Origin: Bacteroidota bacterium
GTDB lineage: Bacteria > Bacteroidota > Bacteroidia > Bacteroidales > Prolixibacteraceae
Length of the DNA stretch: 64,000 bases
NCBI GenBank assembly: GCA_023251435.1
Contig: JAHEYU010000003.1
Span: 87,089 to 151,088 of the forward strand
Direction of reading: 5' to 3'
The translations under genes and the position numbers were made by a program. The notes under the pieces are model-generated. The model was not told the origin of the DNA and ran no database searches. It worked only from the letters and a program-made list of their open reading frames with translations. This document shows, piece after piece, positions 7,556 to 16,736 of this stretch. Position 1 is the first letter of the stretch, and every line of letters starts with the position of its first letter.

Positions 7556-8602
7556 TTATTTTGTTCCGAATTTGTAGATCGTTTTTTCGAAGAATTTCTG
7601 TCCCGGAGCAAGCGTTACCGGCGCAAAATGAGGTTTGTTGATTGCATCCGGAAAATGCTGGGTTTCGAGTGCCACACCCGAGTAGCTGCCAAATTTTTTC
7701 TGTCCGTCAATTGTCAATTCAGGAATCCAGTAGCCGGTATAAAGCTGAATACCGGGTTGAGTAGTGTAAACTTCTACTTTCCTTCCTGAAGTTTCTTCGC
7801 TCAGGCAACCTGCATAAACCATTTTTCCTTCGTCATTGTCCAGAACAAAATTAAGGTCGTAACCATCTTCAAGTCCGGCAATGTCTTTACCGAGTTTTTT
7901 GCCCGTAAGGAAATCATTTACAGTTCCATCAACAGGAACAATTTCTCCGGTCGGAATACTTGCGATATTGGGTGTAAACGATTTTGCCGGCAATTGAAGT
8001 TCGTGATTTAAGATTTGTTCTTTTCCGCCTGTCAGGTTAAAATAGGTATGGTTGGTCAGATTTACAATTGTGGTCTGATCGGTTTCAGCACCGTACTCAA
8101 TGGCAAGTTCGTTGTTGTTATTTAAAGTGTAGGTGCAGATCACCTTTATATTTCCGGGATAGCCTTCCTCCATATCAGGACTCAGGTAACTCAGTTTAAC
8201 GCCAACAAATTCGGTTTCTTCAATTATTTCAGCAGAAAATAATCTGCGGTCGTATCCAACCAGTCCGCCATGCAAATGGTTGGGCCCGTTGTTAACTGCC
8301 AGCGAATAATTTTTTCCTTCAAGCGTGAATTTTCCATCAGCAATTCGGTTGCAAACACGACCGCATATACATCCAAAATAAGGATAGCTGCCTAAATATT
8401 CAGCACTTACGTAGTTTTCAAACTTTTCGAACCCACAGGCAATGCCGGCGATTTCTCCGTTTTTGTCCGGTGTTTCAATTGAGGTAATGATTGCTCCGTA
8501 GTTGGTGATTTTCACTGTCACCTGATTGTTGTTTGTCAGGGTAAATAATTCAACTTCAGATCCTTCGTTTGTTTTTCCGAAGAGTGATTTTGTGATTTTC
8601 AT
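7556..8602 (-). CDS. galM: Aldose 1-epimerase (galactose mutarotase)
   Basis: A 348-residue GalM-family mutarotase that interconverts alpha- and beta-galactose before phosphorylation. Family blocks seen are TNYGAIITSIETPDK, NGPNHLHGG, LTNHTYFNLTGG and the C-terminal GVALETQHFPDA with the catalytic Glu. The ORF track extends to 8710. I use the ATG at 8602 (MKITKSLFGK) because the upstream extension crosses the leader hairpin and has no family similarity. It lacks a signal peptide, so it is probably cytoplasmic. It diverges from the GntR gene and shares its operator region. Confidence 0.93.
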   Translation of the reverse strand: MKITKSLFGKTNEGSEVELFTLTNNNQVTVKITNYGAIITSIETPDKNGEIAGIACGFEKFENYVSAEYLGSYPYFGCICGRVCNRIADGKFTLEGKNYSLAVNNGPNHLHGGLVGYDRRLFSAEIIEETEFVGVKLSYLSPDMEEGYPGNIKVICTYTLNNNNELAIEYGAETDQTTIVNLTNHTYFNLTGGKEQILNHELQLPAKSFTPNIASIPTGEIVPVDGTVNDFLTGKKLGKDIAGLEDGYDLNFVLDNDEGKMVYAGCLSEETSGRKVEVYTTQPGIQLYTGYWIPELTIDGQKKFGSYSGVALETQHFPDAINKPHFAPVTLAPGQKFFEKTIYKFGTK

Positions 8603-8627
8603 GTTTAGATATTTTAGTTTTATAATA

Positions 8628-8699
8628 TGTTGCGCGATGCGGGTTACGAGCCGCGGGGTGCAGGCATAAACTCGTATTCCCGAAACCCGAAACCCGAAA
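8628..8699 (-). repeat. Leader hairpin element, site 2 (upstream of galM)
   Basis: Read on the galM strand, GGGTTTCGGGTTTCGGG and ACGAG arms lead to CTCGTAACCCGCATCGCGCAAC. The conserved core (complement of 8629-8645) ends 26 nt before the galM ATG. It has the same architecture and orientation relative to the gene as sites 1, 3 and 4. Confidence 0.75.
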
Positions 8700-8741
8700 T
8701 GCTTTTTCAACCGGCTTACAAATTTAATTTTTCTATTCAGA

Positions 8742-8757
8742 CTGGTAGGTACTGGTG
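8742..8757. promoter_or_regulatory. Candidate GntR operator, galM-gntR intergenic
   Basis: CTGGTAGGTACTGGTG contains two direct ACTGGT/CTGGT half-words. It matches the complement of the site at 9909-9924 in 15 of 16 positions. It lies just upstream of the likely gntR promoter and between the two divergent genes. Confidence 0.65.
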
Positions 8758-8762
8758 TGTAT

Positions 8763-8788
8763 TTTGTTGCAATTTATTTTTACTTTTG
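8763..8788 (+). promoter_or_regulatory. Candidate gntR promoter
   Basis: A TTTG at 8763-8766 and TACTTTTG at 8781-8788 fit the Bacteroidota -33/-7 pattern (TTG and TAnnTTTG), although the spacer is slightly short. It lies downstream of the ATG at 8755 and so argues for the GTG start at 8821. Confidence 0.4.
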
Positions 8789-8820
8789 AAATCTCTTTAT
8801 CCAACTTAAAATCAGAACGA

Positions 8821-9819
8821 GTGAAGAACATTCAGATTGATGATTCTTTAGGTGTGCCAAAGTACCGCCAAATAATTAACTCCATTTACTCGGCAATTTC
8901 GATAGGCGAACTAAAAATGGGGGATAAAATACCTTCGCTGAACCAAATTTGTGCTGAATTCGAGTTATCGCGTGATACGGTAATGGTGGCTTTTAACGAG
9001 CTGAAGGCCAAAGGGATTATTAATTCCATTCCCGGAAAAGGCTACTACATTAACAGTACCGAGATTAGCCTCGACCAGAAAATATTTGTGCTTTTTGACG
9101 AGCTCAACGCGTTTAAAGAAGATCTGTATACTTCGGTGCTGAATAGTCTGGATGCCAAATCGAGTGTCGATATCTACTTTCATCATTTTAATTATCAGGT
9201 ATTTAAAGATCTTATTTCGGAAAGTGCCGGCAAATACACTTCGTATGTAATTATGCCCGCCACCTTTGATTATTCGGCTGATATTATCGGAAAACTACCC
9301 AAAGACAAAGTTTATATTCTTGACCGCAAGAAAGATGATCTTTCAGATTATCCGGTTGTTTACCAGGATTTTGAGCAGGATGTTTACGATGCGCTGAATG
9401 ACGGTCTGGATTTGCTTCGGAAGTACAATAAGCTGATTATGATTTTCCCCGGAGGGAAAGAGCCTGAAGGACGAATGATTGGTTTTCAGCGGTTTTGCAA
9501 AGAGAAAGGCTTTCAATCTGAAATTATCAGGAACCTGGTAAATAAAGAAATGAAAAGCGGCGAGGCTTATTTTGTCCCTTCCGACCGCAATCTGGTTCGG
9601 CTGGTAAAGATGGCGGCTGAAAAAAATCTGCAACTGGGAGTCGATGCCGGGATTGTTTCGTTTAACGATACCATGCTGAAAGAAGTCGTTGCCGGTGGAA
9701 TTACCACCATTTCAACCGATTTTAATTTAATGGGGCAGACTTTGGCGCGGATGATTCAGGATAGAAGCACCGGTAAAATCAGAAACCAATCATCGCTGAT
9801 CAGGCGTAAATCGTTGTGA
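8821..9819 (+). CDS. GntR-family regulator with sugar-binding domain (galactose regulon)
   Basis: A 332-residue transcription factor: N-terminal winged helix (about 1-75; VPKYRQIINSIYSAI, PSLNQICAEFELSRDTVMVA) fused to a periplasmic-binding-protein-like effector domain. The layout is that of the AraR-type GntR branch. The ORF track starts at ATG 8755; I choose GTG 8821 because the upstream part carries the promoter and operator and the family normally begins just before the winged helix. It stands between galM and galT-galK, and a near-identical 16-bp site lies on each side of it. Galactose or a derivative is the inferred effector. Confidence 0.88.
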   Translation: MKNIQIDDSLGVPKYRQIINSIYSAISIGELKMGDKIPSLNQICAEFELSRDTVMVAFNELKAKGIINSIPGKGYYINSTEISLDQKIFVLFDELNAFKEDLYTSVLNSLDAKSSVDIYFHHFNYQVFKDLISESAGKYTSYVIMPATFDYSADIIGKLPKDKVYILDRKKDDLSDYPVVYQDFEQDVYDALNDGLDLLRKYNKLIMIFPGGKEPEGRMIGFQRFCKEKGFQSEIIRNLVNKEMKSGEAYFVPSDRNLVRLVKMAAEKNLQLGVDAGIVSFNDTMLKEVVAGGITTISTDFNLMGQTLARMIQDRSTGKIRNQSSLIRRKSL

Positions 9820-9908
9820 CCAATGAATTGAAAGTGTTGTTGGTACACGTGGTTATTGGAAAATTTTATCATGAGTCTAAAAATCTCCGAAAATTTTTTA
9901 TTTTTACC

Positions 9909-9924
9909 CACCGGTACCTACCAG
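9909..9924. promoter_or_regulatory. Candidate GntR operator, upstream of galT
   Basis: CACCGGTACCTACCAG is the reverse complement of the site at 8742-8757 with one mismatch. It lies 137 bp before the galT start, in the gap after gntR, consistent with control of galT-galK-permease. Confidence 0.65.
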
Positions 9925-9983
9925 TAAGAAGAGAAAAATTAATGTTTGTAACATTAACACTTGGGAAAAGGGAAATAAAGAGT

Positions 9984-10033
9984 GGTGAGTCGCAGTTTCA
10001 AGTCTGCCAACTCGAAACCCGCATCCCGCAACC
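9984..10033 (+). repeat. Leader hairpin element, site 3 (upstream of galT)
   Basis: GAGTCGCAGTTTCAAGT pairs imperfectly with the following arm, which contains the core AACCCGCATCCCGCAAC (10016-10032). The core ends 28 nt before the galT ATG and is identical to the core at site 4. Confidence 0.7.
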
Positions 10034-10060
10034 AATTAACAACCAGAAGAACTAAATAAA

Positions 10061-11113
10061 ATGAATAGTTTTAACATCGAAGATCATCCGCACAAGCGGT
10101 TAAATCCATTAACAGGCGACTGGATTTTAGTGTCGCCGCACAGGGCAAAGCGTCCCTGGCAAGGCCAGGTTGAGAAAACGGTTTCCGACGAACGTCCGAG
10201 CTACGACCCAACATGCTATTTATGCGCCGGAAACGAAAGGGCAGGAGGGAAGTACAATCCGCAGTACAAAGGAACTTTCGTATTTACGAACGATTTTAGC
10301 GCCTTATTAACAGATTCTCCGTTCGGAATTGTTGATGAGGGAAATCTTTTTCAGGCCAAAAGTGAAACCGGTATCTGTAAAGTAATTTGCTTCAGCGAAA
10401 ACCACAGTTTAACCATTCCTGAAATGGAAGTGGCAGATATTCGGAAAGTGGTTGACGTTTGGTGTGATGAATTTGCCGAACTGGCCAGCAACCCGATGAT
10501 AAACTATGTCCAGATTTTCGAAAACAAAGGAGCAATTATGGGCTGTTCAAACCCGCATCCGCACGGGCAAATCTGGTCATCGTCGTCGGTTCCTACTGAA
10601 CCTGAAAAGGAATCGAAAACCCAAAAGGAGTACTTCGAAAAACATGGAACTACACTGTTGGGCGATTACCTGAAAGCTGAACTCGCGAAAAAAGACCGCA
10701 TATTGGTTGAGAATGAGCATTTTGTTGCTTTGGTTCCTTATTGGGCGGTATGGCCGTTCGAAACCATGATCATCAGCAAACGTGCGGTTCAGAATATTAC
10801 CTTGTTAACCGATGACGAAAGAACCACTTTGGCTGATATTTACAAGAAGCTGACCGTAAAATATGACAACCTTTTTGAGGTATCGTTTGCATATTCAGCC
10901 GGTCTTCACCAGGCGCCAACCGATGGAAAAGATTATCCGGAGTGGCATTTGCACATGCACTTTTACCCGCCATTACTGCGTTCTGCTTCAGTAAAGAAAT
11001 TTATGGTGGGTTACGAAATGCTGGCAACCCCTCAGCGCGACATTACCGCCGAACAGGCAGCCCAGCGTTTGCGAGATCTGTCTGCGGTTCATTATAAATC
11101 GAATAGCAAATAA
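10061..11113 (+). CDS. galT: Galactose-1-phosphate uridylyltransferase
   Basis: A 350-residue Leloir-pathway enzyme that exchanges galactose-1-phosphate with UDP-glucose. The catalytic HPHGQ motif is at residues 166-170 ([10 protein letters not shown]). The zinc Cys pair is in [12 protein letters not shown] near residues 52-60, and the C-terminal [11 protein letters not shown] carries the second His cluster. The length fits class I GalT. It is followed 45 bp later by galK and then a permease, all on the same strand. The leader has a hairpin element and a candidate GntR site upstream. Confidence 0.95.
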   Translation: MNSFNIEDHPHKRLNPLTGDWILVSPHRAKRPWQGQVEKTVSDERPSYDPTCYLCAGNERAGGKYNPQYKGTFVFTNDFSALLTDSPFGIVDEGNLFQAKSETGICKVICFSENHSLTIPEMEVADIRKVVDVWCDEFAELASNPMINYVQIFENKGAIMGCSNPHPHGQIWSSSSVPTEPEKESKTQKEYFEKHGTTLLGDYLKAELAKKDRILVENEHFVALVPYWAVWPFETMIISKRAVQNITLLTDDERTTLADIYKKLTVKYDNLFEVSFAYSAGLHQAPTDGKDYPEWHLHMHFYPPLLRSASVKKFMVGYEMLATPQRDITAEQAAQRLRDLSAVHYKSNSK

Positions 11114-11158
11114 CCAATATCCAATAATCAATATCGAATAATCAAAAAAAAACAACTT

Positions 11159-12448
11159 ATGGCAAAAATTAGCTCTTTAATCGAAAAGATTGCCAATGGA
11201 AAAAATCCATTGTTTCAGGAATTATACGGTGTTAACGAAGTGGTTCTGAAAGAACAGGCCGACCGTTATGCCGCTTTGATGAATGAATTTCAACAAGTTT
11301 ACGGAACCGATGATGTTTCCCTATTCAGTTCTCCGGGACGTACTGAAATTGGTGGAAACCACACCGATCACAACTACGGACGCGTACTGGCTGGCGCAGT
11401 AAACCTCGATAATATCGCGGTGGCCGCTTCAAACGGAACCAATGTTATTCGCATTCAGTCAGTTGGTTATCCTGAATTTCAGGTTGATCTTTCGGAGCTG
11501 GTAATCGATGAGAAACAATTCTATACCTCTTCGTCGCTGGTAAAAGGAATTTGTGCCCGGATGAAACAGTTGGGCTATGAAATTGGTGGTTTCGATGCTT
11601 GTATTGAAGGTCGCGTACCAAAAGGTTCAGGTTTAAGCTCTTCGGCATCATTCGAAGTGTTGATTGGCGCTATCATCAATCACCTGTTCAACGATGGCAA
11701 AATGAGCGCTGTCGAAAATGGAATCATCGGACAGTGGTCGGAAAACAATTACTTCGGAAAACCTTGTGGTTTAATGGACCAAACGGCTTGTTCTGTTGGT
11801 GGATTAATAACCATCGACTTCGAGGATCCATCAAAACCTATCGTGAAAGAAGTTGATTTCGACTTCGTTAAAACCGGATTTGCTTTGGTAATTACCGATG
11901 TCGGCGGCGGACACGACGATGCTGCATCGCAGGCTGAATACGCGTCACTTCCAACTGAAATGAAAGCTGTTGCTGCTGAACTGGGAGCTAAAGTTTTGAG
12001 AGAAGTAACTTTGGAGCAGATTGTAGATAAAATTCCTGAAATCCGTAAAGTTACCGGCGATCGTGCCATTCTTCGCGCCTACCATTTTCAGGGCGATAAC
12101 CAACGTGTAGTTGAACAAGTCGCTGCCCTCGAAAACAACGATTTTCAGTCTTTCCTGAAAATGGTGGTTGAATCGGGATACAGCTCATACATGTACAATC
12201 AGAATATTTTTGATGTTGTGCATAAAGACGAGCAGGTGGTTTCGCTGGCTTTGGCTTTAAGCGAAATGATTTTGAAAGGAAAAGGTGCATGGCGCGTTCA
12301 CGGAGGTGGATTTGGCGGAACCATTCAGGCATTTGTACCGCAGGATTTACTGGGCAGGTATGTGGAAACTCTTGAACATGTTTATGGTAAAGGAAGTTGC
12401 CACAAATTGTTTATCCGCGCCAAAGGATCGATAAAACTTGATTTGTAA
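11159..12448 (+). CDS. galK: Galactokinase
   Basis: A 429-residue GHMP kinase that phosphorylates galactose at C1. The galactokinase signature GRTEIGGNHTDH is at residues 60-71. The ATP loop GSGLSSSASFEV follows, and the third GHMP motif is in GAWRVHGGGFGGTIQAFV near residues 377-394. It is somewhat longer than the E. coli enzyme because of an N-terminal extension of about 40 residues. Cytoplasmic. It lies between galT and the MFS permease, forming a plain galactose uptake and activation operon. Confidence 0.95.
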   Translation: MAKISSLIEKIANGKNPLFQELYGVNEVVLKEQADRYAALMNEFQQVYGTDDVSLFSSPGRTEIGGNHTDHNYGRVLAGAVNLDNIAVAASNGTNVIRIQSVGYPEFQVDLSELVIDEKQFYTSSSLVKGICARMKQLGYEIGGFDACIEGRVPKGSGLSSSASFEVLIGAIINHLFNDGKMSAVENGIIGQWSENNYFGKPCGLMDQTACSVGGLITIDFEDPSKPIVKEVDFDFVKTGFALVITDVGGGHDDAASQAEYASLPTEMKAVAAELGAKVLREVTLEQIVDKIPEIRKVTGDRAILRAYHFQGDNQRVVEQVAALENNDFQSFLKMVVESGYSSYMYNQNIFDVVHKDEQVVSLALALSEMILKGKGAWRVHGGGFGGTIQAFVPQDLLGRYVETLEHVYGKGSCHKLFIRAKGSIKLDL

Positions 12449-12541
12449 ATGCATTTTATTTTTCGCACTTTCGGGAGTTCAAACCAAAATGAACAACACA
12501 AACATTAACTAAATAATTTAACAATCTAATTACCTCAAATT

Positions 12542-13831
12542 ATGACACAAAACAAAAAGAGTTATGCATTGCCTATTGCAATGATGTTTGCACTTTTCTT
12601 TATGATTGCCTTTGTAACCGGGCTTCCGGCTCCGTTTGGTGTTATCGTGAAGAATCAGTTCGGCGCATCCGACTTTATGTCGACACTTGGTTTTTTTGCC
12701 AATTTTATTGCTTATGCTTTCATGGGTATCCCAGCAGGGATGTTACTCGAACGCATTGGCTATAAGAAAACCGCCTTACTTGCTGTGGGAGTAGGTTTTA
12801 CAGGAGTTGGAGTTCAATATTTGTCGGGCGTGGCCGGAAGTTTTAACGTTTATTTGGCCGGTGCCTTCATTTCTGGTTTTTCAATGTGTATGCTGAATAC
12901 AGTTGTTAACCCGATGTTAAACACTCTTGGAGGTGGTGGAAAAAAAGGAAATCAGCTTATACAGACCGGAGGATCGTTAAACTCAGTTGCAGCTACCATC
13001 GTACCTGTTCTTGTAGGTTATCTGATGGGGGCAAATGCTCTTGAACGTACGATTGAAAAGGCAAATCCTGCGCTGTTTATTGCAATGGGTATTTTTGCAA
13101 TCGTTTTTGTTGTTCTTTTCATCATGGATATCCCTGAACCACGTTTAATTGGTAAAGTGAAAATCAAATACGAACACAGCCCGCTTTCATTCCGTCACTT
13201 TATTTTCGGTGCGATTGCTATTTTTATGTATGTGGGTATCGAAATCGGAATTCCTCATTTCGCCAATCTTTTTATGACTTCAAGCGCTGAAAAAGGTGGC
13301 TTGGCAATTGATCCTACCATCGCAGGTTTTGTTGTCGGTACGTATTGGTTCCTGATGATGATCGGACGATTGTTTGGTGCTGGTTTGGGCGCAAAATTTT
13401 CTAGTAAGGCCATGTTGACTGTAGTTTCAGCAATGGGTTTGGTATTTGTTTTATTAGCTATTTTATTGCCTGTTACAACTACTGTGAGTATGCCGGTATT
13501 CCGCTCTGATATTTCGTTCGGATTAGCTGAAGTTCCAATTGGTATTATGTTCCTCATTTTCTGTGGATTGTGTACTTCAGTAATGTGGGGCGGTATCTTT
13601 AACCTTGCAGTTGAAGGACTTGGAAAATATACTGAAGCTGCTTCAGGTATCTTTATGGTAATGGTTTGTGGTGGTGGTATTCTCCCACTTATTCAGGGTC
13701 AGGTAGCCGATCTAACTTCGTACACTTCAAGTTACTGGGTTATTTTCCTTGCATTATCTTATATGATGTTTTATGCTTTAATTGGTAGCAAAAACGTAAA
13801 TAAAGATATTCCGGTTGAAGTGACTGCTTAA
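12542..13831 (+). CDS. MFS sugar permease (glucose/galactose/fucose permease type)
   Basis: A 429-residue inner-membrane carrier with about twelve hydrophobic helices. It carries the MFS loop GMLLERIGYKKTALLAVG between helices 2 and 3 and the second-half segment GRLFGAGLGAKFSSKAML. It resembles the sugar-H+ symporters of the FucP/GluP group seen in Bacteroidota. As third gene after galT and galK, 93 bp downstream, its likely substrate is galactose. It is followed by a strong terminator that closes the operon. Confidence 0.85.
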   Translation: MTQNKKSYALPIAMMFALFFMIAFVTGLPAPFGVIVKNQFGASDFMSTLGFFANFIAYAFMGIPAGMLLERIGYKKTALLAVGVGFTGVGVQYLSGVAGSFNVYLAGAFISGFSMCMLNTVVNPMLNTLGGGGKKGNQLIQTGGSLNSVAATIVPVLVGYLMGANALERTIEKANPALFIAMGIFAIVFVVLFIMDIPEPRLIGKVKIKYEHSPLSFRHFIFGAIAIFMYVGIEIGIPHFANLFMTSSAEKGGLAIDPTIAGFVVGTYWFLMMIGRLFGAGLGAKFSSKAMLTVVSAMGLVFVLLAILLPVTTTVSMPVFRSDISFGLAEVPIGIMFLIFCGLCTSVMWGGIFNLAVEGLGKYTEAASGIFMVMVCGGGILPLIQGQVADLTSYTSSYWVIFLALSYMMFYALIGSKNVNKDIPVEVTA

Positions 13832-13876
13832 ATGATTTAATACAGCAGCTTAATTTTATAGCTATTTGTAATATTA

Positions 13877-13911
13877 ATGGCAGAAGGGATTTCTCTTCTG
13901 CCATTTTTATT
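13877..13911 (+). terminator. Terminator of the galactose operon
   Basis: The perfect 10-bp arms ATGGCAGAAG and CTTCTGCCAT are separated by 8 nt and followed by TTTTTATTT. It lies 46 bp after the permease stop codon. Confidence 0.85.
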
Positions 13912-14122
13912 TGGATCAAATCATTCATTCACTTTTGTTATACCACGCAATTATAAATTATACCAATTGTATTTATATTTTAGTCCAAAGCCATACTGCT
14001 ATAATGCCGATGAATAGAAAAGCAAAGGCTAATCGAGTGAGCGAAGATTGGACTAATACATTTCTTCAATCGGTATTAGCTTGAATTTTATCAAAAAGTG
14101 TTTTCCAGCAGAAAACTGTCTT

Positions 14123-14150
14123 TTGTACACTTTTACGTATAAAGGTACAA
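14123..14150. promoter_or_regulatory. 28-bp palindrome, candidate Nudix-regulator operator
   Basis: The arms TTGTACACTTTT and ATAAAGGTACAA meet at a central ACGT; 13 of 16 positions match when the halves are folded. It ends 43 bp before the Nudix-regulator start, and the following TATACTTTTATACTTTAG could hold the -7 box. Between the galactose terminator and this site (13912-14122) I see nothing else. Confidence 0.6.
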
Positions 14151-14193
14151 TATACTTTTATACTTTAGCCGATATTATTTTCCCGATTACTAT

Positions 14194-14874
14194 ATGGAAT
14201 TGTATAAAATACATCCGCAGCATTACGTTGCAGTCGATTGTGTGATACTAGGTTATCAGGATGAAGAAATTAAACTTTTGCTTTATCCGCGAAGCTTTGA
14301 GCCATACAAAGGCAAATGGTCGCTGTTGGGTGGTTTTGTTCAGGAAAATGAATCGGCAGATGAAGCGGCTGCCCGTATTTTGAAGCAAACAACCGGTCTG
14401 GAACAGATTTTTTTGGAGCAGGTTGCTTCATTTTCCGAACCCAATCGTGATCCTGAAGCCAGAGTAATTAGTCTGGCATATTATGCCTTAATCCGGATTG
14501 ATTTGCACGATGAGGAAAAAGTGAAGGAAAATGGTGCGTACTGGGTATCTGTCAATAAATTACCGAATTTGATTTTCGACCATCAGCAAATGTTTGAAAA
14601 AGCACTGGTTAAACTTCAGCAAAAAGCCGGATACAGTCTTTGCGGAAGTGAGTTGTTGCCTGAAATGTTTACCCTGATACATTTACGAAAATTGTATGAG
14701 GCTATATTTCAAAGAGAGTTTGATCCGGGAAATTTCAGGAAAAAGATATTGTCGCTTGGGGTACTCGAAAAACTGAATGAGAAAGATGCTTCGGAATCAA
14801 GAAAGGGAGCATTTTATTACAAAGTCAAAAGCAATATTGGTGAAATAGATGCTAATCGGATTGTGAAATTTTAA
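14194..14874 (+). CDS. Nudix-domain transcriptional regulator (NrtR/AraR type)
   Basis: A 226-residue protein with an N-terminal Nudix fold (about 1-140) and a C-terminal winged helix (about 150-226). The Nudix box region reads GGFVQENESADEAAARILKQ. It lacks the complete GX5EX7REUXEEXGU catalytic set, since EXXEE is replaced by LKQTTGL, so it is probably a sensor and not a hydrolase. This matches the Nudix-type sugar regulators of Bacteroides, of which the arabinose regulator AraR is the known example. It precedes an SSS transporter by 27 bp and has a palindrome upstream. The effector is likely a sugar or sugar phosphate, possibly arabinose or galactose. Confidence 0.85.
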   Translation: MELYKIHPQHYVAVDCVILGYQDEEIKLLLYPRSFEPYKGKWSLLGGFVQENESADEAAARILKQTTGLEQIFLEQVASFSEPNRDPEARVISLAYYALIRIDLHDEEKVKENGAYWVSVNKLPNLIFDHQQMFEKALVKLQQKAGYSLCGSELLPEMFTLIHLRKLYEAIFQREFDPGNFRKKILSLGVLEKLNEKDASESRKGAFYYKVKSNIGEIDANRIVKF

Positions 14875-14901
14875 ATTATTATAAATCTAATCTATAAAAC
14901 T

Positions 14902-16647
14902 ATGAATTGGAACTCACATGAATTTATTTGGCTCGACTGGGCAATTATGACAGTCGGGATTTTGGCTATAGCCTGGGCTGTATGGCGTTCGGTACAAAAA
15001 GACAAACGTTTGCAGAAGGGTGCCGATAGTGAAGACTACCTGTTCGGTAAAGGGGAGCCCTGGTATATCATTGGTGCGGCTATATTTGCTGCAAACATCG
15101 GTTCGGAACACCTTGTAGGGCTTGCGGGCACAGGTGCAAAGGCTGGTGTTGGTATGGCACACTGGGAGATGCAAGGCTGGATGATACTCATTCTGGGTTG
15201 GCTTTTTGTGCCGTTCTATCAATTGATGAATATTAAGTTGGGGAAAATCATCACAATGCCCGACTTTCTCAAAAATCGCTACACACCCGCTACGGGTTCA
15301 TGGCTGTCCATCATCACACTTATAGCTTATGTATTGACCAAAGTGAGCGTAACCGCGTTTACCGGTGGTATCTTCATGGAGAGCCTTCTTGGCTTGCCTT
15401 TCTGGTACGGGGCTATCGGTTTGATTGTCTTAACGGGTATCTTTACCGTTTTGGGTGGTATGAAAGGCGTGATGACACTGTCAGCCATTCAAACGCCTAT
15501 ACTTATCATTGGTTCATTCCTTGTTCTTTTCCTGGGATTGTCAGCGCTGGGAGATGGCAGTATTGCTAACGGTTGGACTGCAATGATTGACTATTCTAAA
15601 ACGCTAAACGTAGGTGCAGACGGTGTTGCTTATGGTACAAATCACATGTTCCATCTGGAGACTGGCGACCCGTTTTATGACGAGTATCCTGGGTTCTGGG
15701 TATTTCTTGGCGCTTCCATTATTGGCTTTTGGTATTGGGCTACCGACCAACACATCGTTCAACGTGTGCTCGGACAACGAAAAGGCGAGTCGAGCGACGT
15801 AGTAATGATGCGTGCCCGCAGAGGTACTATAGCTGCAGGTTATTTCAAATTGTTGCCTGTATTTATGTTCCTGATACCCGGTATGGTAGCCGCTGCATTG
15901 GCAGCACGTCCTGAAAGCGGATTTACTTTGGACAACCCTGATACTGCCTTTGGCTCAATGGTTAAGTTTGTATTGCCCGCCGGTGTGAAAGGTATTGTTA
16001 CCATTGGCTTTATATCCGCATTGGTTGCTTCTTTGGCGGCATTTTTCAACTCTTGCGCTACTCTTTATACCGAAGACTTTTATAAGCCAATGTTCAAAGG
16101 CAAAACCGAAGCCAGATACGTTTTGGTAGGTCGTATTGCAACAATTGTTGTAGTGGTTCTTGGAATTGTATGGATACCGGTTATGATGAGTCTTGGCAGC
16201 CTTTACAGCTATCTGCAAGGCATTCAATCGCTGCTCGCACCTGCAATGGTGGCCGTATTCGTAATGGGTATATTTTCCAAAAAAATTACGCCTAAAGCAG
16301 GTGAATTTGGATTAATTGTAGGCTTTCTTATTGGTATGGCACGCTTACTGACCAACATCTTTACAAATACAGGTAAAGACGTAATGACTGGCTGGTATTG
16401 GGAATCCACCACCTGGTTTTGGCATACCAACTGGCTTATCTTTGAGATATGGCTTCTAGCCTTTATCATGTTATTTATGGTTGCAGTATCATTCTTTACT
16501 AAAAAACCAACCGCTCAACAGATTGAGTTTATCACCTTCACCGGCGACTACAAAACCCTTATCAGGAATAGTTGGAACAAGTGGGATGTTATCGCTTCAT
16601 TGGGTGTAGTTTTAGCTTGTGTTCTTTTCTATGTATACTTTTGGTAA
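14902..16647 (+). CDS. SSS-family sodium/sugar symporter
   Basis: A 581-residue SGLT-like transporter with about 14 hydrophobic helices. Signature segments include FAANIGSEHLVGLAGTGAKAG, WYWATDQHIVQRVLGQR and AALAASLAAFFNS-type helix (SALVASLAAFFNSCATLYTEDFY), all typical of Na+/glucose or galactose cotransporters. It is the second gene of a regulator-transporter pair. In Bacteroides the same pairing serves arabinose, but no araBAD genes are present here, and the galactose operon lies directly upstream. The substrate is therefore open between arabinose and galactose. Confidence 0.88.
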   Translation: MNWNSHEFIWLDWAIMTVGILAIAWAVWRSVQKDKRLQKGADSEDYLFGKGEPWYIIGAAIFAANIGSEHLVGLAGTGAKAGVGMAHWEMQGWMILILGWLFVPFYQLMNIKLGKIITMPDFLKNRYTPATGSWLSIITLIAYVLTKVSVTAFTGGIFMESLLGLPFWYGAIGLIVLTGIFTVLGGMKGVMTLSAIQTPILIIGSFLVLFLGLSALGDGSIANGWTAMIDYSKTLNVGADGVAYGTNHMFHLETGDPFYDEYPGFWVFLGASIIGFWYWATDQHIVQRVLGQRKGESSDVVMMRARRGTIAAGYFKLLPVFMFLIPGMVAAALAARPESGFTLDNPDTAFGSMVKFVLPAGVKGIVTIGFISALVASLAAFFNSCATLYTEDFYKPMFKGKTEARYVLVGRIATIVVVVLGIVWIPVMMSLGSLYSYLQGIQSLLAPAMVAVFVMGIFSKKITPKAGEFGLIVGFLIGMARLLTNIFTNTGKDVMTGWYWESTTWFWHTNWLIFEIWLLAFIMLFMVAVSFFTKKPTAQQIEFITFTGDYKTLIRNSWNKWDVIASLGVVLACVLFYVYFW

Positions 16648-16700
16648 GAACCAGAATAAGTTTCTGCCAGGCTTGAAACATATTTCATAAAAAATTCTTT

Positions 16701-16736
16701 AAATTGCCCGAATAAACCATTCGGGCAATTTTTTTA
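16701..16736 (+). terminator. Terminator after the SSS transporter
   Basis: AAATTGCCCGAAT and ATTCGGGCAATTT form 13-bp arms around a short loop, followed by T7. The following phosphoesterase starts at its very end (16736). Confidence 0.85.

Noticed and set aside
9816-10055. 79-aa ORF between gntR and galT
   Set aside because: It spans the GntR operator and the leader hairpin; the peptide has no family features.
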